This document shows, one piece after another, positions 12,787-26,811 of a DNA stretch of 64,000 nucleotides. The notes beneath the pieces are model-generated. The model saw nothing but the letters and a program-made list of their open reading frames with translations, was not told the origin of the DNA and searched no databases. The stretch comes from Dicaeum eximium (Eukaryota > Chordata > Aves > Passeriformes > Dicaeidae), in contig VWZP01001599.1 in NCBI GenBank assembly GCA_013396995.1, positions 1,327,946 through 1,391,945 on the forward strand. Direction: 5' to 3'. Position numbers and translations under genes: made by a program. How positions within the stretch are numbered: the first letter of the stretch is position 1; every line of letters starts with the position of its first letter.

Positions 12787-15700
12787 GTAAAGAAAAGAAG
12801 TTGGCCACTATGGACAACATTTTATTGGTAACACTGTGGCTTTGAAAAAGCTAACATGCTAAGACAGCAAAAATAACGAATACATTTGGAGAAACCTACA
12901 ATCCTACCCCTTAGTGTGAAGAATACAGGCTACAGAATCAGTAGAATGGTCAAATGAATCATCTGTGAAAAGGTTTCATTGAGCATTTAAAACTGGATTA
13001 TTGAGGACTATTTTCAATACTTAGCTGATAAACACCTGAGTCTCAGCTCATGATCCTCAGCTTCCATCAACAGGGAGAAATAAGCACTCCAAAGGTGAGA
13101 TTCACCTGACCTAGTTGAGACACCTGTCTTAGGACAAGATTATTGTCTATATGAGTTCAGACCCAGCTGTCTAAATATTAGGTACCTGTATTATGACAGC
13201 CAAATCCCCTTTTACTGTTAGAAGAACAAAAGGAAAGAAGGTGATGGACCAGTGAAGAGGCACAAGGGCTAAGGGAAGAACACAGGAGGCAGCTGAAGTT
13301 AAAAAACTAAGGGAAAGGAGAGAGGACTACACTTGTAGTTCAGCACTGCTGTGTGCTCCCTAGGGAAGCTGTACTCAAAGAGGTAAATCACATATTTGTG
13401 CACAAAGGACTTTGTACCAAGAGGGCTGTACTTCTGTACTGCCTTTATTGCAGCTCCTACTCAGACATCTGGAATGCTGTATCAGTAGCTGTTGCTAATG
13501 TGGAGATAGAGCAGGATTAGGATTAACAAAGGAAGAGGACATGCTGCAGGTGAGGAAACAGACCAGAATCAAAGTTTAAGAGTTCTACACCCCATAAAGA
13601 CTAAAGAGGGCCCTTAAGATAACATTGTGCCTTACAGCAAGTCCAAAACTTCTCCAGCCTGAACCCATCTCGCTCTCTCCTGGTGTACCTATTTGTTTGC
13701 CTTTGCTCCATACCAGGGTAGATTGAGAAAGCAAAACTGAGGAGAGCAAAGGAACTGGAGCACTGCTTGCCCCAGCCATCAAATCGTTACAGAATAGAAC
13801 AGTAGCTCACAGGATTTGAGCAGCCACCTGATTTTAAAAAGCTCCGTGAGAAAACATAAAAATTCCTTTCCATCCCTCTCACCAAGCTGGGTTCTTGCTT
13901 ATAGTTTTAGTTATTCCTTTCTCAAAAAGAAAAAAAAGGAAGTGCAGTCTTCTAGCTTGATTTATTTACTTTTGTTCTTAAGGAGACATTGTTTGGCAAT
14001 TTTATTTTTCAACAGGAAATGGTAAATGTGCTGATTTGTTTAATGAAGTTGCGATTCACTGTAGGAGTCCAAATTCCTTTTTTGTTTTACTGTCTGTAGA
14101 ACTGAATGTCTTATGTAGATAAAATCTCAATAAAGACAAACCATTCAAGCAGATGTGAGTAAAGAGCTGAGAATTTCTGGGCTAGTGTAGAGAAAAATGC
14201 CTCACAGAGTCAGTGGTACTTCATGCTGCTTAACCGTGGTGTGGGGGGCCTCAATTTTTGATTTTGTGAACATATTGGAAGAAATAGTAGGAAGAGAAGG
14301 TTGGATTTTGAAATAAAATAATTTTATTTTTGAATGTTGGCCGTCTGAATGATATGGAGCATAAGTACTTGAGCACACTTGCTTCTGACCTCAGTGAAAG
14401 TCCTGAATGCTAAATACTTGTGAAAATTATGACAGTGTCCAAATGTTCATGTAGGAACATTATTTCTGTTATCTACTTTTGAAACAGTTACCATGTTGTG
14501 TATTGATAAAATCACACTGACCTATTAAAACATATTTGTTCTGTTTGTGTGTTTTGTTTGTTTATTGGTTGATTGGGTTTTTGTTGTTGTCATTCTGTAG
14601 CAGTCTGTTTAATCAAAGACTGGTTAAGACAGTGGTGCAATTTGCCTGTAGCAGTCAGGACTCACCTGTGGCCTTAGAGCCCAAGATCTGCTTCCTTGGG
14701 AGATCTGTCATTTCTTAACACTGCACTGGAACACACTGAAACCCCATTAGATGTAAAAGATACTGGAGAATTTATCTTGCCATTTGACTTTAGCATAAGT
14801 AGTCCTATACATGACTGTAGTAATTGCATTGTTCTCAATTTTCTGTTGTCATAGAAAATTTGAGACTGCAAGAGAGCCAAGATTTTACCCACATGGATTC
14901 TGAAGTTGGTGATGGCTGTGGATAAGGTCAGGCAAATTAAATGAACAGGAAACAAGGAAGGGTACAGATAAATGTGCAGTGTGTCTGAGGGAATGCTAAG
15001 TTTTATATGACTATAAATGGTCCCAAGATAGCATTCAACTTGTTTGACTTAAACCCCCTACATTTTCTTATTCTGAGGCCTCAGTTTTACACCTAATGTG
15101 GTTTATAATGGTACAGAGGTCTGTTGCAAAGAGCAAGGTTAATATCAGAGGCATAACAAAGTTAGTGTAGGAGTTATCCATTGTATTATTAATTTAATAA
15201 GTTCAAAACAAGCATTATTAATCAACAAATGCTTGTTTTGAACTCAGCTGTGACCAACTTCATAGACTTCATGTTAACAAACCCTTATTCAATTGTTTAA
15301 AAAGCAGAATTTGCACCCCTCCACAAGTATTTCCACTCTTGATTATCTCGATGGGAATGAGTTTTTGTTTAGATTAACAATTCTGTTTATTCCCAAGAAG
15401 TTTGTAAAAAGGGAAAATACTTTTTGTTTTTGCAGTAAATTGCGTTATAGGGATTGTTCTCCCTCAGCTGTCGTGAAGACAATTGACAAATGTCTAATGC
15501 AAACCCAGAGAAAATACATACATCCCACCATAATGTCCTCAACAACCCCCCAAGAAGTAATTTTTTGGTTAAGAAGAGCAATTCAGAAAAAAAGTAACAC
15601 AAAGATTAAAAGTCTGATTTTACTAGCTTCATTTCTCCAAGCTCAAGAAATGCACAGAGGAATAAATCATTATGCTTACTCTGAAAAAGTGCTGTCATTT

Positions 15701-17739
15701 TCCTCTTTGTGGCACTTTAGAAAGCATTTTATATTAACTAACTGGGAATGAAAAATGTCAGAACTGCAGCTGTACTTTGGTAGTAGATAACTCCTCACTA
15801 AAAATCTTTAATATCTAGATGAACTATTTTGAACCAAAGAAAATGCTTTTGATCCTGAAAGGAAACAAAGTTTTATTCCATATGTGATTTAATCAGTTTT
15901 CCAATTTTAGAGAATTGCATTTGCTATACACCTGTGCCTGTTTTAACTCCTGTTGCTGTGCTATAATGATATCCCTGACTGATATGGATCAGTATTAGTC
16001 TGAGAAAAAGCCTGGTGCACATTCTTCCCAAATGGTAAGTTCAGGCTTTTGCAATCTGTGGAAAGTTAGTGCAGATACTGTGCTCCACTTCCTTCCTCAC
16101 AGTAAGATTTTGAAGTTCTGGTTTTAGTCTCTCATGTCAGATCAGGAAATGCAGCAAAAAAAGAAGTCTCATATCTCTGTTGTGACGTGTAGGATGAAGT
16201 GATGAAGAGCTACAGGCAGAATGAGATATTTAGATATGCAAAGTAACACCATCTAGTGTGATGAAGAGGGTTCTCTAGTCTCCCTATTATTTGGGGATTT
16301 TTTAATTTTTGTGGCACTCAAAAGTAATTTTTAGGGAAAGGGGGAAGAAGAGCAGCAAGGTGCCTTTATAGATGTTTCAGGTGCAACATAGGGCAAAACA
16401 GAGTTTTCTTGGAATTTAATGGTAGCAGAAGATGGGAGTTTGATAACATATGAAAGGACTGGAAGGAAAGATGATGGAGGAGGTAAGACACAGGTGGACC
16501 ACTGCCTTCCTGTGCTGCTTGCTGGCATGATGACATGAAGAGCTGTTTCTAAACCTGGTTGAGCTTACTTACAGAACTGCTGTAACTGAGTCCAGCTTCC
16601 TCATACAACTCGTGTCCGCACACATGGCTTTCTGGCTGTCCCCTTGTGTAGTACATAATGGCCTGAGCTGTATGTGTTAATTTCTGGAGGTTTTAGCTCT
16701 TCATTGCCACTTGTTTCTGGGTTTGCCTTTACATTGCTTTTAGTCACAGACTTTGCTCTGAGGCACATCAGACTGCTGATTCCACCATTGCTCCCTGCCT
16801 TGTCTGCTGGGAATTCTCCTGGGAGCCAGGGAAGAAAGAGAAGATCTATGGGAGGAGTGGGGAAATGGGAAGGTGGGGAGAAAAGGGAAGCAGATCTCAT
16901 ATCATTTTTTTTCCTTACAGCACACTGCCCTTCACAGTTTCCATGCAATATAGCCTGTCTCTTGTTGTGGGCTGTATTCCAGGGAAGGATTTATCAAGTG
17001 GTTGTTTAATAAACCCTGATTGAGTCACGAAAGTCTGTTGCAGCTCTCTCAACCTGGCAAAATTGGTGTTTTGCTGTGTGTAGGGTGGACAGCCTGCTGG
17101 GGTCACATGCTGGTGACAAGCCCTGCTCATGGCAGAGGCTGGGAAGGACAATGGCAAGGGCCTGATCCTGCCCATGGCATAAGGTGGAGAGGAATGGACT
17201 AAAACGGGCCAGGTCTGTGTCATACCAAGGGTTTTATGTTTTAACACTTACAGGAATTTGTCTTGGCCAAGCAAAACAAAACAAAAGGGAAACCAAAACA
17301 AATAGTGAAGTGTTTTCAGTGAATGCCAATGGACTAGTTCCCCTGATGTCAGGGAGAAGCTGATGAATAAAGCTGCAAAGTCTGAAGATATGTGCTTGAC
17401 TTCTGTGCATGCTGCACACATCTGTGTACCCAATGTCAACTGAAACGTGCCTGACACTATGTTTTATGGATTAAAGATTAGTGATACCAGGCTGTAGGTA
17501 CAAAAAAACCCCAGTGAAATATGAGTCCTCAGAGTAGAAGGGAATCTGAGGCAATTGGCATAGAGATTGTAATCTTTCTTTTCCCTCTGCAGGATATACA
17601 GCCTTAATTTTAGGGTCTCTTTTGTAGTTTAAGGCAATCTATATTAAAAACTGACAATGAATGTACTTTAACCTAGTGTAGAGGGCCAAGTATGATGCTA
17701 GATACAGTGGGAGGGCTGTATAGGATTTTGGGAAAAGGG
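12787..17739. other. Intergenic sequence, no gene recognised
   Basis: Mostly AT-rich unique sequence. A perfect 17-bp inverted repeat lies at 15200-15244. An open frame at 15293-15751 is long (152 codons) but starts at TTG, matches no family I know and has no splice context. No RNA genes or clear repeats were seen. Confidence 0.5.
15200..15244. repeat. Perfect 17-bp inverted repeat (hairpin)
   Basis: Arms agttcaaaacaagcatt (15200-15216) and aatgcttgttttgaact (15228-15244) are exact reverse complements around an 11-base AT-rich loop. The function is unknown. It could be a remnant of a small palindromic transposon or a chance or slippage-derived palindrome. Confidence 0.9.
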
Positions 17740-18498
17740 AGCCAAATCTGTAACAGTTTACCTTGGGAAAAGGGAGCCCTGGATGCACAGACAGACTGGG
17801 GAATGAGATGCTGGAAAGCAGCACCACAGAAAGGGACCCGGGGTCCTGGTCAATGGCCAGTTGAATGTGAGTCAGCAGTGCCCTGGCAGCCAGGAGGGCC
17901 AACCCTGTCCTGGGGTGCATCAGGCACAGCATCACCAGCCAGGCAAGGGAGGGGATTGCCCAGCCCTACTCTGCACTCCTGTAGCCTCACTTTGAATATT
18001 GTGGGCAGTTTTGGGTGCCACAATATAAGAAAGATATAAAGCTATTGAGAGAGGCCAGAGGAGGGCCACATGGATGCTGAAGGGCCTTGAGGGGAAGCCG
18101 TGTGAGGAGTGGCTGAGGTCACTTGGTCTGTTCAGCCTGGAGGAGACTGAGGGGAGAGCTCATTGCAGTTACAAATTCCTCATGAGGGGAAGAGGAGGGG
18201 CAGGCACTGATCTTTTTTCTCTTGTGATCAGTGACAGAACTTGAGGAAACGGCATGAAGCTGAGTCAGGGGAGGTTTAGGTTGTATATTCAGAAAAGATT
18301 TTTCACCCAGAAGGTGCTTGGAACAGGCTCCCCAGGGAAGTGGTCACAGCACCAGCCTGACAGAGTCCAAGAAGCATTTGGACAATGCTTAGGCACATGG
18401 TGTGACTCTTGTGCAGGGGTTGTCCTGTCCGCGGCCAGGAGTTTGACTTTGGTGACCCTTGTGAGTCCGTTCCAACTCAGCATATTCTGTGATTCTAA
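17740..18498 (+). mobile_element. CR1 LINE 3' fragment, plus orientation
   Basis: The plus strand carries a CR1 3' portion: gggacccggggtcctggtcaa, the gccaggagggccaaccctg region, then gaacaggctccccagggaagtgg, and a terminal gtgagtccgttccaactcag. It ends with the short attctgtgattct tail repeats typical of CR1. It is 5'-truncated and interrupted by small indels, so no reverse transcriptase frame survives. Confidence 0.85.
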
Positions 18499-18554
18499 TA
18501 AAAAGCTTTGAAACAGATGCAGAAATTTTAATCTATTTTAGTGCATATTATAAA

Positions 18555-18932
18555 GATTATAACTTGGGTTGGAAAGGACCTTAAAGATTACACAGTTACA
18601 CCCTCTCTTCAGGGATACTTCCCACTAGAGCAGGTTGTTCAAAGCACCATCCAGCTTGGCCTTCAGCACTTGTAGGGATGGGGCATCCACAGCTTCTCTC
18701 AGCAACCCATTCCATTGTCTCACCACCTCACAGTAAAGAATTTCTTCCTGATATCTAACCTAAACCTACCCTCTTTCAGTTTAAAGCCATTCTACCTCTT
18801 CCTGTCACTACACATCCTTGTAAAAATTCCCTCCCCAGCTTTCTTGTAGGCCTATTCAGATATTGTAAGGATGCTGTAAGCTCTCCTTGGAGTCTTCTCC
18901 AGACTGAAAAACTCCTCTCTTAGCCTAGATAA
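18555..18932 (-). mobile_element. CR1 LINE fragment, minus orientation
   Basis: The plus strand shows the reverse complement of a CR1 end: acttgggttggaaaggacctt, then gggatggggcatccacagcttc, aacccattccattgtctcaccac, and tttcagtttaaagccattc. It faces the previous CR1 tail to tail, with about 55 bases between their 3' ends. It is old and 5'-truncated. Confidence 0.87.
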
Positions 18933-21900
18933 CATCTAAAAATAACAGAAATGTTTCAGTGTAGCTGTTTTGAAACAAAGTTATTTAGAACATGAGAATT
19001 AATGTCAATGTAGAACTTTATTTATTTCAGTTAATCCACTGTCAGTAGTTAAATCTACTAAGTAGATTTGACTGTGAGGTTTTATTAATAATACAAATGT
19101 AAATATGACCTAAGACTGCCTTTGGCTGAAAGTTATATATTCCCCACTGTTAAGCCTCGGGATCTCAGGCAAATAGAGCGTGGCATTAATTTATCAGTCC
19201 TTTTCCGTTAGCACTAGGAAATAGTGAAATAAATAATGATGTGATTCTGTGATGCAGAATTCGCAGCAATGCACTAGATGGCACTGTTGGTTTTGGTTTT
19301 AATGCTGCCTCTTCTCGGAACTTCTCTTAATTAGCTCCTTTTGAAAACAAACATGCTGTTTCAACAGAGGGTCAGTGTACATTGTTCTGGGCTGCTGCTT
19401 TTATATTTTTAGTCGTGTAATCAATATGTTGGAAGGGTAATTAATTTTTAACTTCAAGCCAATTGTAGATCAAATGCCACTAGAGTTACTGGGTGGAGAC
19501 AGTTTAATTTCCTTTGAAGCAATGATACTGATTAGCTGTAAAGGGTTTGCAGTGAGTTGCTAGAGATCCAGAAGACCTTTTGCTTTGAAATCCTGGTGTT
19601 AACTTTAAAGTAACACCATTACTGCGATACAGATTAATGAGTTGTGGCATAATTGTGATAAAGTTCCACTCATGTACTTGCTATATTTTGTCCTGTCAAT
19701 TCCTATTTCAAAGCAGCTTTATTTGCTTTGACTATTCCATTCCTATCAAAGGAATGGTACAAAGTAAGCATTAAGTTGATCAAACTGACTTTCTGCTTTT
19801 CATCCCTGTTCTCTCATTATCTGTCTTTGGGGACTCTGGAGGCCCATGGCTAAGGATGAGATGTGACCACCTGCACTACAGCATATAGGAAGTATGGCAT
19901 GAGAAGCTGGGGTATTTTTTGAAATCTCTCCAACTCATGCTTGTCAGACATGCCCTGCCCTCCTGTCCCTTTCTCCTGTTGTCTAGGGCAGCTCTGTCTG
20001 TCTCAGGTTCCTTACTTGGAGATACTTGCAGCTTTCAATGCTCTTTCAGTGCTTTCAGCCCATCCCCTTGTCCTCTGAGCTAACCTTCCTTGATCATATT
20101 TTCATCTGTTCACTCTTTCATCTTCTTCTTTGTCTCTGTTCTTCAACATTCAAGCAAGCTGGAATCTCAGCACTCAGCTCTCTATCCCTGTCTTACAACT
20201 TAACACCTTCCTTCCCATTTTTTGTAATCAATAAATGAGCCATTTTCATGGATAGGCTACTGATCCCTTCTCTGGCTCTTTGGATTCTTTCTGATCTTGT
20301 CTTTGCTTTCCATTACATAAAAATTCTACTACAGGCTCTGACTATCCACTCTTGGGCAAGTCTCAGACCCTCTCTGCTGTCCTCATCTTTGTTGATCTCT
20401 TGGCTGATTTTTGACACTTTGATTGTTTAATTGGATTTCATGCTGAGTAAAACCATGGGCACTGGTTTAATCTGAAATTAAACTTTTATTTAGTCTAACA
20501 TTAAAAAAATAAGGTCAATTTCAAAACAAAAAATATTTCTGTTTCTCTTAAAAAAGCCAGCCTCTTGTATTTTTGTGTTTAAACTACTAATTTAATTCAG
20601 TCTGGCCTGGGCAAATATTTCTGTCCTTTCAAGTCATACTTTTGAGTAAATCTTACCAATTAACAGAAACTATGTTACTGAGCCGTGCTGCAAATGTCTC
20701 TGATTTCTGCTGGAACCAAGAGTAGCCCTCAGTATAGATGGACGCAGCCATCAGATATTGAGACTTGTCAGAATTTTAACCTTTTCAGGAAGACAAAACA
20801 TCATAATTAGGAAAATGATCAGCAGAGGTTCGGGTCCACGGCACTGCGTTTTCTGTCAGAAATGAATATTGTGACTAATAAAGGCAGGACTGCAGCTACT
20901 GCAGCAGATTGGTCTGTAGGCTGTAGCCTACAGTTGTTTATAAGATATTAGATTAAGATCATGAAATTTATTCTAGTTTTGAGACAAACTAGAGATGGAT
21001 ATATGCAGCATACAAGAAGACTGAAAACTCAATTATCATAACCACAAGAACTGAAAAGAAAAATCTGTGCTGTCTTCCTGTCTGCCGGTTCTACAGGATC
21101 CATTTTTCCAGTGACCTTAGTTACAGTGCTTCAGAGTAGTACTTTTGTCAAATCTGACCATTTTGGGGGGTAGTGGGGTGGCAGAAGAACATATCCCAAT
21201 GTATTTACAGTAGAGGGAGCTGATGTTCAATGCACGTGCCTGTGAGTTTTAGCTGCTGTGCCAGCCTTTGTACAGAATATGCCATTACCAGTGTGTGTGT
21301 GTGTAAGCACTGCTGAAGAGACAGCTTCTCTCAGGAGTTTGAGAGAACTTCATCCCTTGCCCACTGGCTGCAGTCTCACAGAGCTCTCTGTCAGGGCCAG
21401 TGGCCTCAGAGCATTTGTTAGAAGGAGACTCCTCCCAGGGCCCTTGGGCATTTTTTCCATGCATCAGTTTTGACATGAGGGAGAGGGTGGCAGGAGTGTT
21501 GGTGTAACATTGCAAACGTGGGGCCTCGGTGCGTCTCCTCCCTTACCTACCCAAGTCTAATGTTTCCATCTTTCCAAATATCATAGCTTCCTGTTACACC
21601 ATGAACAATGTCTCTATTGTGCTCTTAGCTTTGCTCTGCTTGCTGAATCTGGCCTGTTTTCTGCCTGACCCATCCTTGAATAAATGTCCAAGAAATTCCT
21701 TTTTGTACAGCTCCCTTTTTAGAAGCCAGAGATCTCTCATTTGTTGGTATTGCCTGGCTGGATTATGTAAATTATTCAAAGTTAATGGATCAAAGTTAGT
21801 TAAAATAGAGACAAAGGAAGTGTGAAACCACTAAATACATATGTATTTAAAAATATGTATTATGTCAAATTAATGTCATGTTCCTTTAATGCAGGCTAAG

Positions 21901-23910
21901 GGATGAAGGATTAGAGTTCAAACTAACTTGAGTTCCTGCTCTTGGCTTTGCTGCAGCTCCTTGGATAAAAGTTGTCCTCTTGAGGCAGCTTTCCTGACTG
22001 CAGTGGTTCAACTAAGGTAATCACAAAGGAATGAGTTGCAGGGGGGACATCATCTCAGGACAAAAATAGGATATAGACTTATAAAAAAGAGGACTCAGTG
22101 TATTGCAGACCCATCTAATTTGTATGACCAGACAGATCCTCAAGCGAGTTATTTGTTTGCCTTGTTCTCACCTAGAGCCACATTTCTCAATCTGTTTGTG
22201 GAAAAAAACCTCTAAGCACATAATGTGCTCTAGTATGTTGTTTGCTCAGGCAACTTGGGTTGTATTATTGGTGACTTAATTTAGCCATGAGCAACACAAC
22301 TGCTGACCAGATCATTCTATAAAGTGGTACATTTTCAGAGTACCAAGTTTATCTTTGGCATCGCACTTTAGAAGTAAAGAAATAAAGACGGACTGGGAAG
22401 AACCAGCAAGAAGAAAATTAATATGTTATGAAAATAAAGGCTATGGCTAAGTGATGAAAGGAGCTTTTTAATCTGAGAAAAAAAAAAGAGATTAAGATGG
22501 GGCATATTTGCTTAATTTTTTTCTATAGATAACCTGACAGTTATTTGTTGGCAATGTAGCCAATGTTGGGGCAAAAACAAGGATATGGGTCTCATATCGA
22601 GTGAGAAAGATTTAGAAAAGAAATCCATAAGAACTTTTTGCACTATACAAATAATGAAACCTTGAAGTCCTTGTAGCTTGTACAAGTGGGTTTTTTAAAG
22701 AAAACATTACACAAATGTCTGCCAAGGCAGTTTAAGTGTGTTCACCCTTAGTGACATAGGTTGGACCAAATAATCTCCTTACACATCTTCCAGCCCTGTA
22801 TTTCTGTCCAGGTGTTTTGAAATGCATTTATGAAAAGCACTTTCTCCAAACTAAGTAGTATTCATTATAATTAAGGAAAACTCGTATCTCCAAAATTGGT
22901 TCTTTCTGTTAATTCTCTGGTCAGTTTTCCTCCCCAGGCCTTGGTACTAGGCATTATCCTAGCAGGTTGAAATTTTCATTAGCTATTTAATCAGATGAGT
23001 GTTTGATTAGAAGCATCATGAAAGGAAACAAGGAAGCTTTTATGAAGACATTTATACAATTTTCAGTATTTCCTAATCACAAATAATTTTGCTAATAATT
23101 TTCTTAACAAGTCTTCCTTGGAGTGATTGATTTCTGATCTGTATGCTGTGGTCTGCATTAGTGGTTAAGACCTTCATGTTGAACAGTGTACTGATGTTAG
23201 CTGATCACAGAGGCAGGATGGATTTGGTGCTTTTTCAACAGCTTTTTATCAATTTTCCCTTGTCTTGAGTTAAAAATGATTGTAGGCTGAGGAATATCTC
23301 TCATAGTCTCTAAGTGTAGTTTGGCTCTGTGGGAAGATGTGATATATATGCAATTTGTACCTAAATAAAACCCACTGCGCAACAGAAGTGTCTGCATTTG
23401 TGGACACCTTTAGTGTACATGAAAAACACAACACTGGCCTTGCAAAACACAGATAAGGCAAAGCAGCAGCCCTCCTCGTTCAGATCCCCTGTATCTGACA
23501 GCTCACTGCTCAGTTCTGCTTTACTACTGAACAGAAGTTCCCTTGCAACTGTGCAAATCTGTCACTTTATGCTCAGATATTTGGAACTTGCAGTACATCT
23601 GGGAAGTGAAAAAATGCTGGGAAGCGTTTCAGATCTTGCAGTTGAGCACATCAAACAGATGGCTTTTTTCCAGAGAGAGCTCTTCCAGCTTTTAAAATTA
23701 CTCCTCATAAAACTTGACCTAGCTATTTAGTGGTATTAGTAAGAGTGGTGGGGAGGAGTGGCATTAAACTTGTAGAAAATTATGTTGGGTACCTTGAGCA
23801 GTAAAATCCTTTGATCTTCTTGTAATCTCTAGTTTCCTGAATGTGCCTGTAGAAATGATGGACAAAGTTTCTGTATTCTCATTCAGGTGATAAAGGAAGT
23901 TTGGTGGGTT

Positions 23911-23962
23911 GGTTTTTGTTTGTGTTTGTGTTTTTTTTTTTTTTTTGAGTTTTTTTTTTTTT
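23911..23962. repeat. T-rich / TTTG low-complexity tract
   Basis: A run of gtttgtgtttgtg followed by two T homopolymers of about 16 and 14 bases, broken by gag. It is a simple repeat in intergenic sequence and prone to length error in assemblies. Confidence 0.9.
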
Positions 23963-26811
23963 CACTGAAATGAGACCTTGTTGATTTGAATTCAGGTTGA
24001 AAATACCAGAGTGTTTATCCTTTATGTTGTACTTTATGAATGAGTCATGAGTCTGTTTTGTACTATTTGCTTGGCAGACTAGTGCAGAAGCACAATATGA
24101 AAAATATGACCTAAAGCAAGCATTTCATTAAGCAAAGACATTTGTTATTGGCTTTTCAGTATGGGCCATTAACCTTCATGGACACTACTTTCCCTGCAAT
24201 GAAGTTACTATTTTAACACCATTCACTATTTTATGCAGTAAAATATATAACTACATAAATTTTATGGTAAGTACTATAAGGACTTTGGAAGGGGAGTCTT
24301 GGGAGATGTGCTGTGTCAATAATGACTTGTTCATCAGAGTAGTAATAATATAAACATATTGTTCATCACCATCCAGACCTTATCTTCCTATTTAGAATTA
24401 TCTACAGGGAATAATACTGGGTAGGTATTTGTGCACAGAACCTCCATGTGATGATGCCTTCTTGATAGTGTGAAAATACTAGAGGCAAAGACACAAAACC
24501 TGTTTCAAGGTGCCCAGAATAGCCAATAGAAAAGAATTCCTTTCATTTATCCAAATGAATTGGCAGATGCGTTTTGAAGCTCCTAGATATATGACATAGA
24601 TTCAAATATATTTTAAAATAATTTAATTTTTGTGATGGTCTTTAGAAAAACCTGCTGATAAAAATTAATAATAAGATTCCTAGCAAATGTATTTATCACT
24701 GTTATTGCAGATGTACAGGTATTTTTCAGGATATTTTTGAGTAAACTTAATATTCATGAAAAGAAGTAGAAATAGTTCTGACATAGATGCCTTTGTTTAC
24801 CTACATTTCATACAGAAGGCCAGGTTACACCTTTCAATGAGATGAGTTTGTTTTCATCACTTCAGTGACAATATTCATGGGAATTGCATGGGCCTGACAA
24901 TTTTTTACCCTCTTCCCATCTGATTCAGAGCTACTGTTTGAAAATTCTGGCAATAGCTGCAACAATTTGGTGCTCAAAGGTATATGGAGGACACAGCAGT
25001 GCTGGAGCATTTTTACAGCTGAGCTATTGACCTTTGAGGGAAATGTTTCAATGCTGTTGCAGTTCTTGTGGCCAGGTGGCAGATACATCCCATAGGCATG
25101 GCTAGTGATTTAAGACAGGTAATTTCAATAGATCTGTTTCCAGTAACTGACAATGAATGAAGAAGCTATTAATTTAATTACATTTCTCTACAAAATGCAG
25201 AAGTCACATAGTGAAAGTGTTTTTAACTTCTGATGGTGGTTGTCATTCCTGTAGCAGTCTTCTCTTCTAAGATTTGCTTTAAGAAACCGATAACATGCGA
25301 TTGGAGTTGGGTGTGACTGACTCCTTGTGATGTTCCACTTGCTGACGAGGGTGGACGTTTTGTCACATCTTCCCATGTGTTTGCCATCAATTCCCCGCCA
25401 TGAGCTCCAACAGGCTGCAGCCCCACTGTCTTTCTTAGACTGCCTTTATTTCATATTGAGCCACACAAGATAGAGAATATACCACTGTTTTCTGGAGGCC
25501 TTTTTTCCCTTCCTAATTAAATTTCAAACTCTATTTTTAGCATTTGCGTTCAGTTTTGTCACACTTGCAAAGCATGCCAACTGTCCCAGTGAGCTGTAGC
25601 TCCTGGCAGCTGAGGTATCCATGTTTGGTCATGCACCCTAAAGTTTTTGGCAATAACATTTTTCACATCCTAAAGGAGGATATTCAATCGTCATTTGTGC
25701 CAGAGAGGGTCTCAGTGTGTGCTTGATAATTAGAACCTGGCAAGTGTTAATGTGTGGTGTTTGCAGAAATGCACAGAGCCTCAGAGGCCCGAGCAAGGAT
25801 GACTTCCCTGTCCAATTGTAATGAATGTCAGAAACGTTTGGCAGGTAGTGATGAACCTCCAAACAGCCCCGGGCTGCATCAAAGTACTTCCTACTGAAAC
25901 AGAAAAGCACAGGCAAACCAGAGGGTCTCCCTGGGCTGAATATGGCAAGGATTTACCTTCTGCTGAGGGTCTCTCCCCAGGCACTGTGTGTAGTCAGGAG
26001 GCTGCTGGCTCTTTACAGGAAGGCACCAAAATTAATAGCTACAGCCACCAGGGAAGCAGATATTCTTACAAAACAGAAAGTTTTTCTATTCTGTCCCTGA
26101 GGAGGTCATGGAGTGGTTACAAGGGCTTAACCTTAATCAAAAAGACTCTTTTGGTATCCTCACTGGAAGTAAACACACCTGTAGTGTTAGCAGGTGGATG
26201 GGGATTGCAAAAGAAAAATTCAGGTTTACTATCAGAGCACAGTTCTGGAGTGAGAGACTGATTTCCACTGGGCTGGTGTCTGTTGAGTCAATAAAGTTGT
26301 TCTGAGTTCTCCCTGCTGTCTGTGAGATCACAATTTCTTGTAAATGTTTTTAATAATCAGTTTGGCACAATCCTAAGATTTCCTGTGTCTTTCTTTCATG
26401 CTCGGAATACTCAGTTCATGACCTGTTTGTTAAAAAGAATGGAAATTGGAATTTTCAGGAATAGATGTTTTGCTTAGTGAGTAAAAAGCCTATTATGATT
26501 TCTATTTCATTTTTCTGCTGTGACCTTTTCCTCTGATATAGTATTATGGCTGAACCCCAGAAATCAAATTTCTGAAGGGGGAGTTTCATCTTTAGGTATA
26601 AAATTATTTTGAGGCCCTTTTGCAGTTTCTCACCTATACTGTTTTTGCCACTGTGACCTCGTAATTTATTTACATAAAGCACATAGGTCTCACCTTCATG
26701 ACTGATTTTAACACCAGAGACAGAAAATTAGCAATATGCTGAGCCTTAGCAACCCAGTGGTACTGTGTACCATTTTCCTTTGTTTTGGAAACCTTTAATA
26801 TTGTTGGATGT

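Noticed and set aside
15293..15751. 152-codon plus-strand frame
   Set aside because: It starts at TTG, has no recognisable domain and no promoter or splice context. It is likely a chance frame.
23398..23730. 110-codon plus-strand frame
   Set aside because: Leu/Ser-rich chance frame with no family resemblance and no exon signals; it starts just before a T-rich repeat region.
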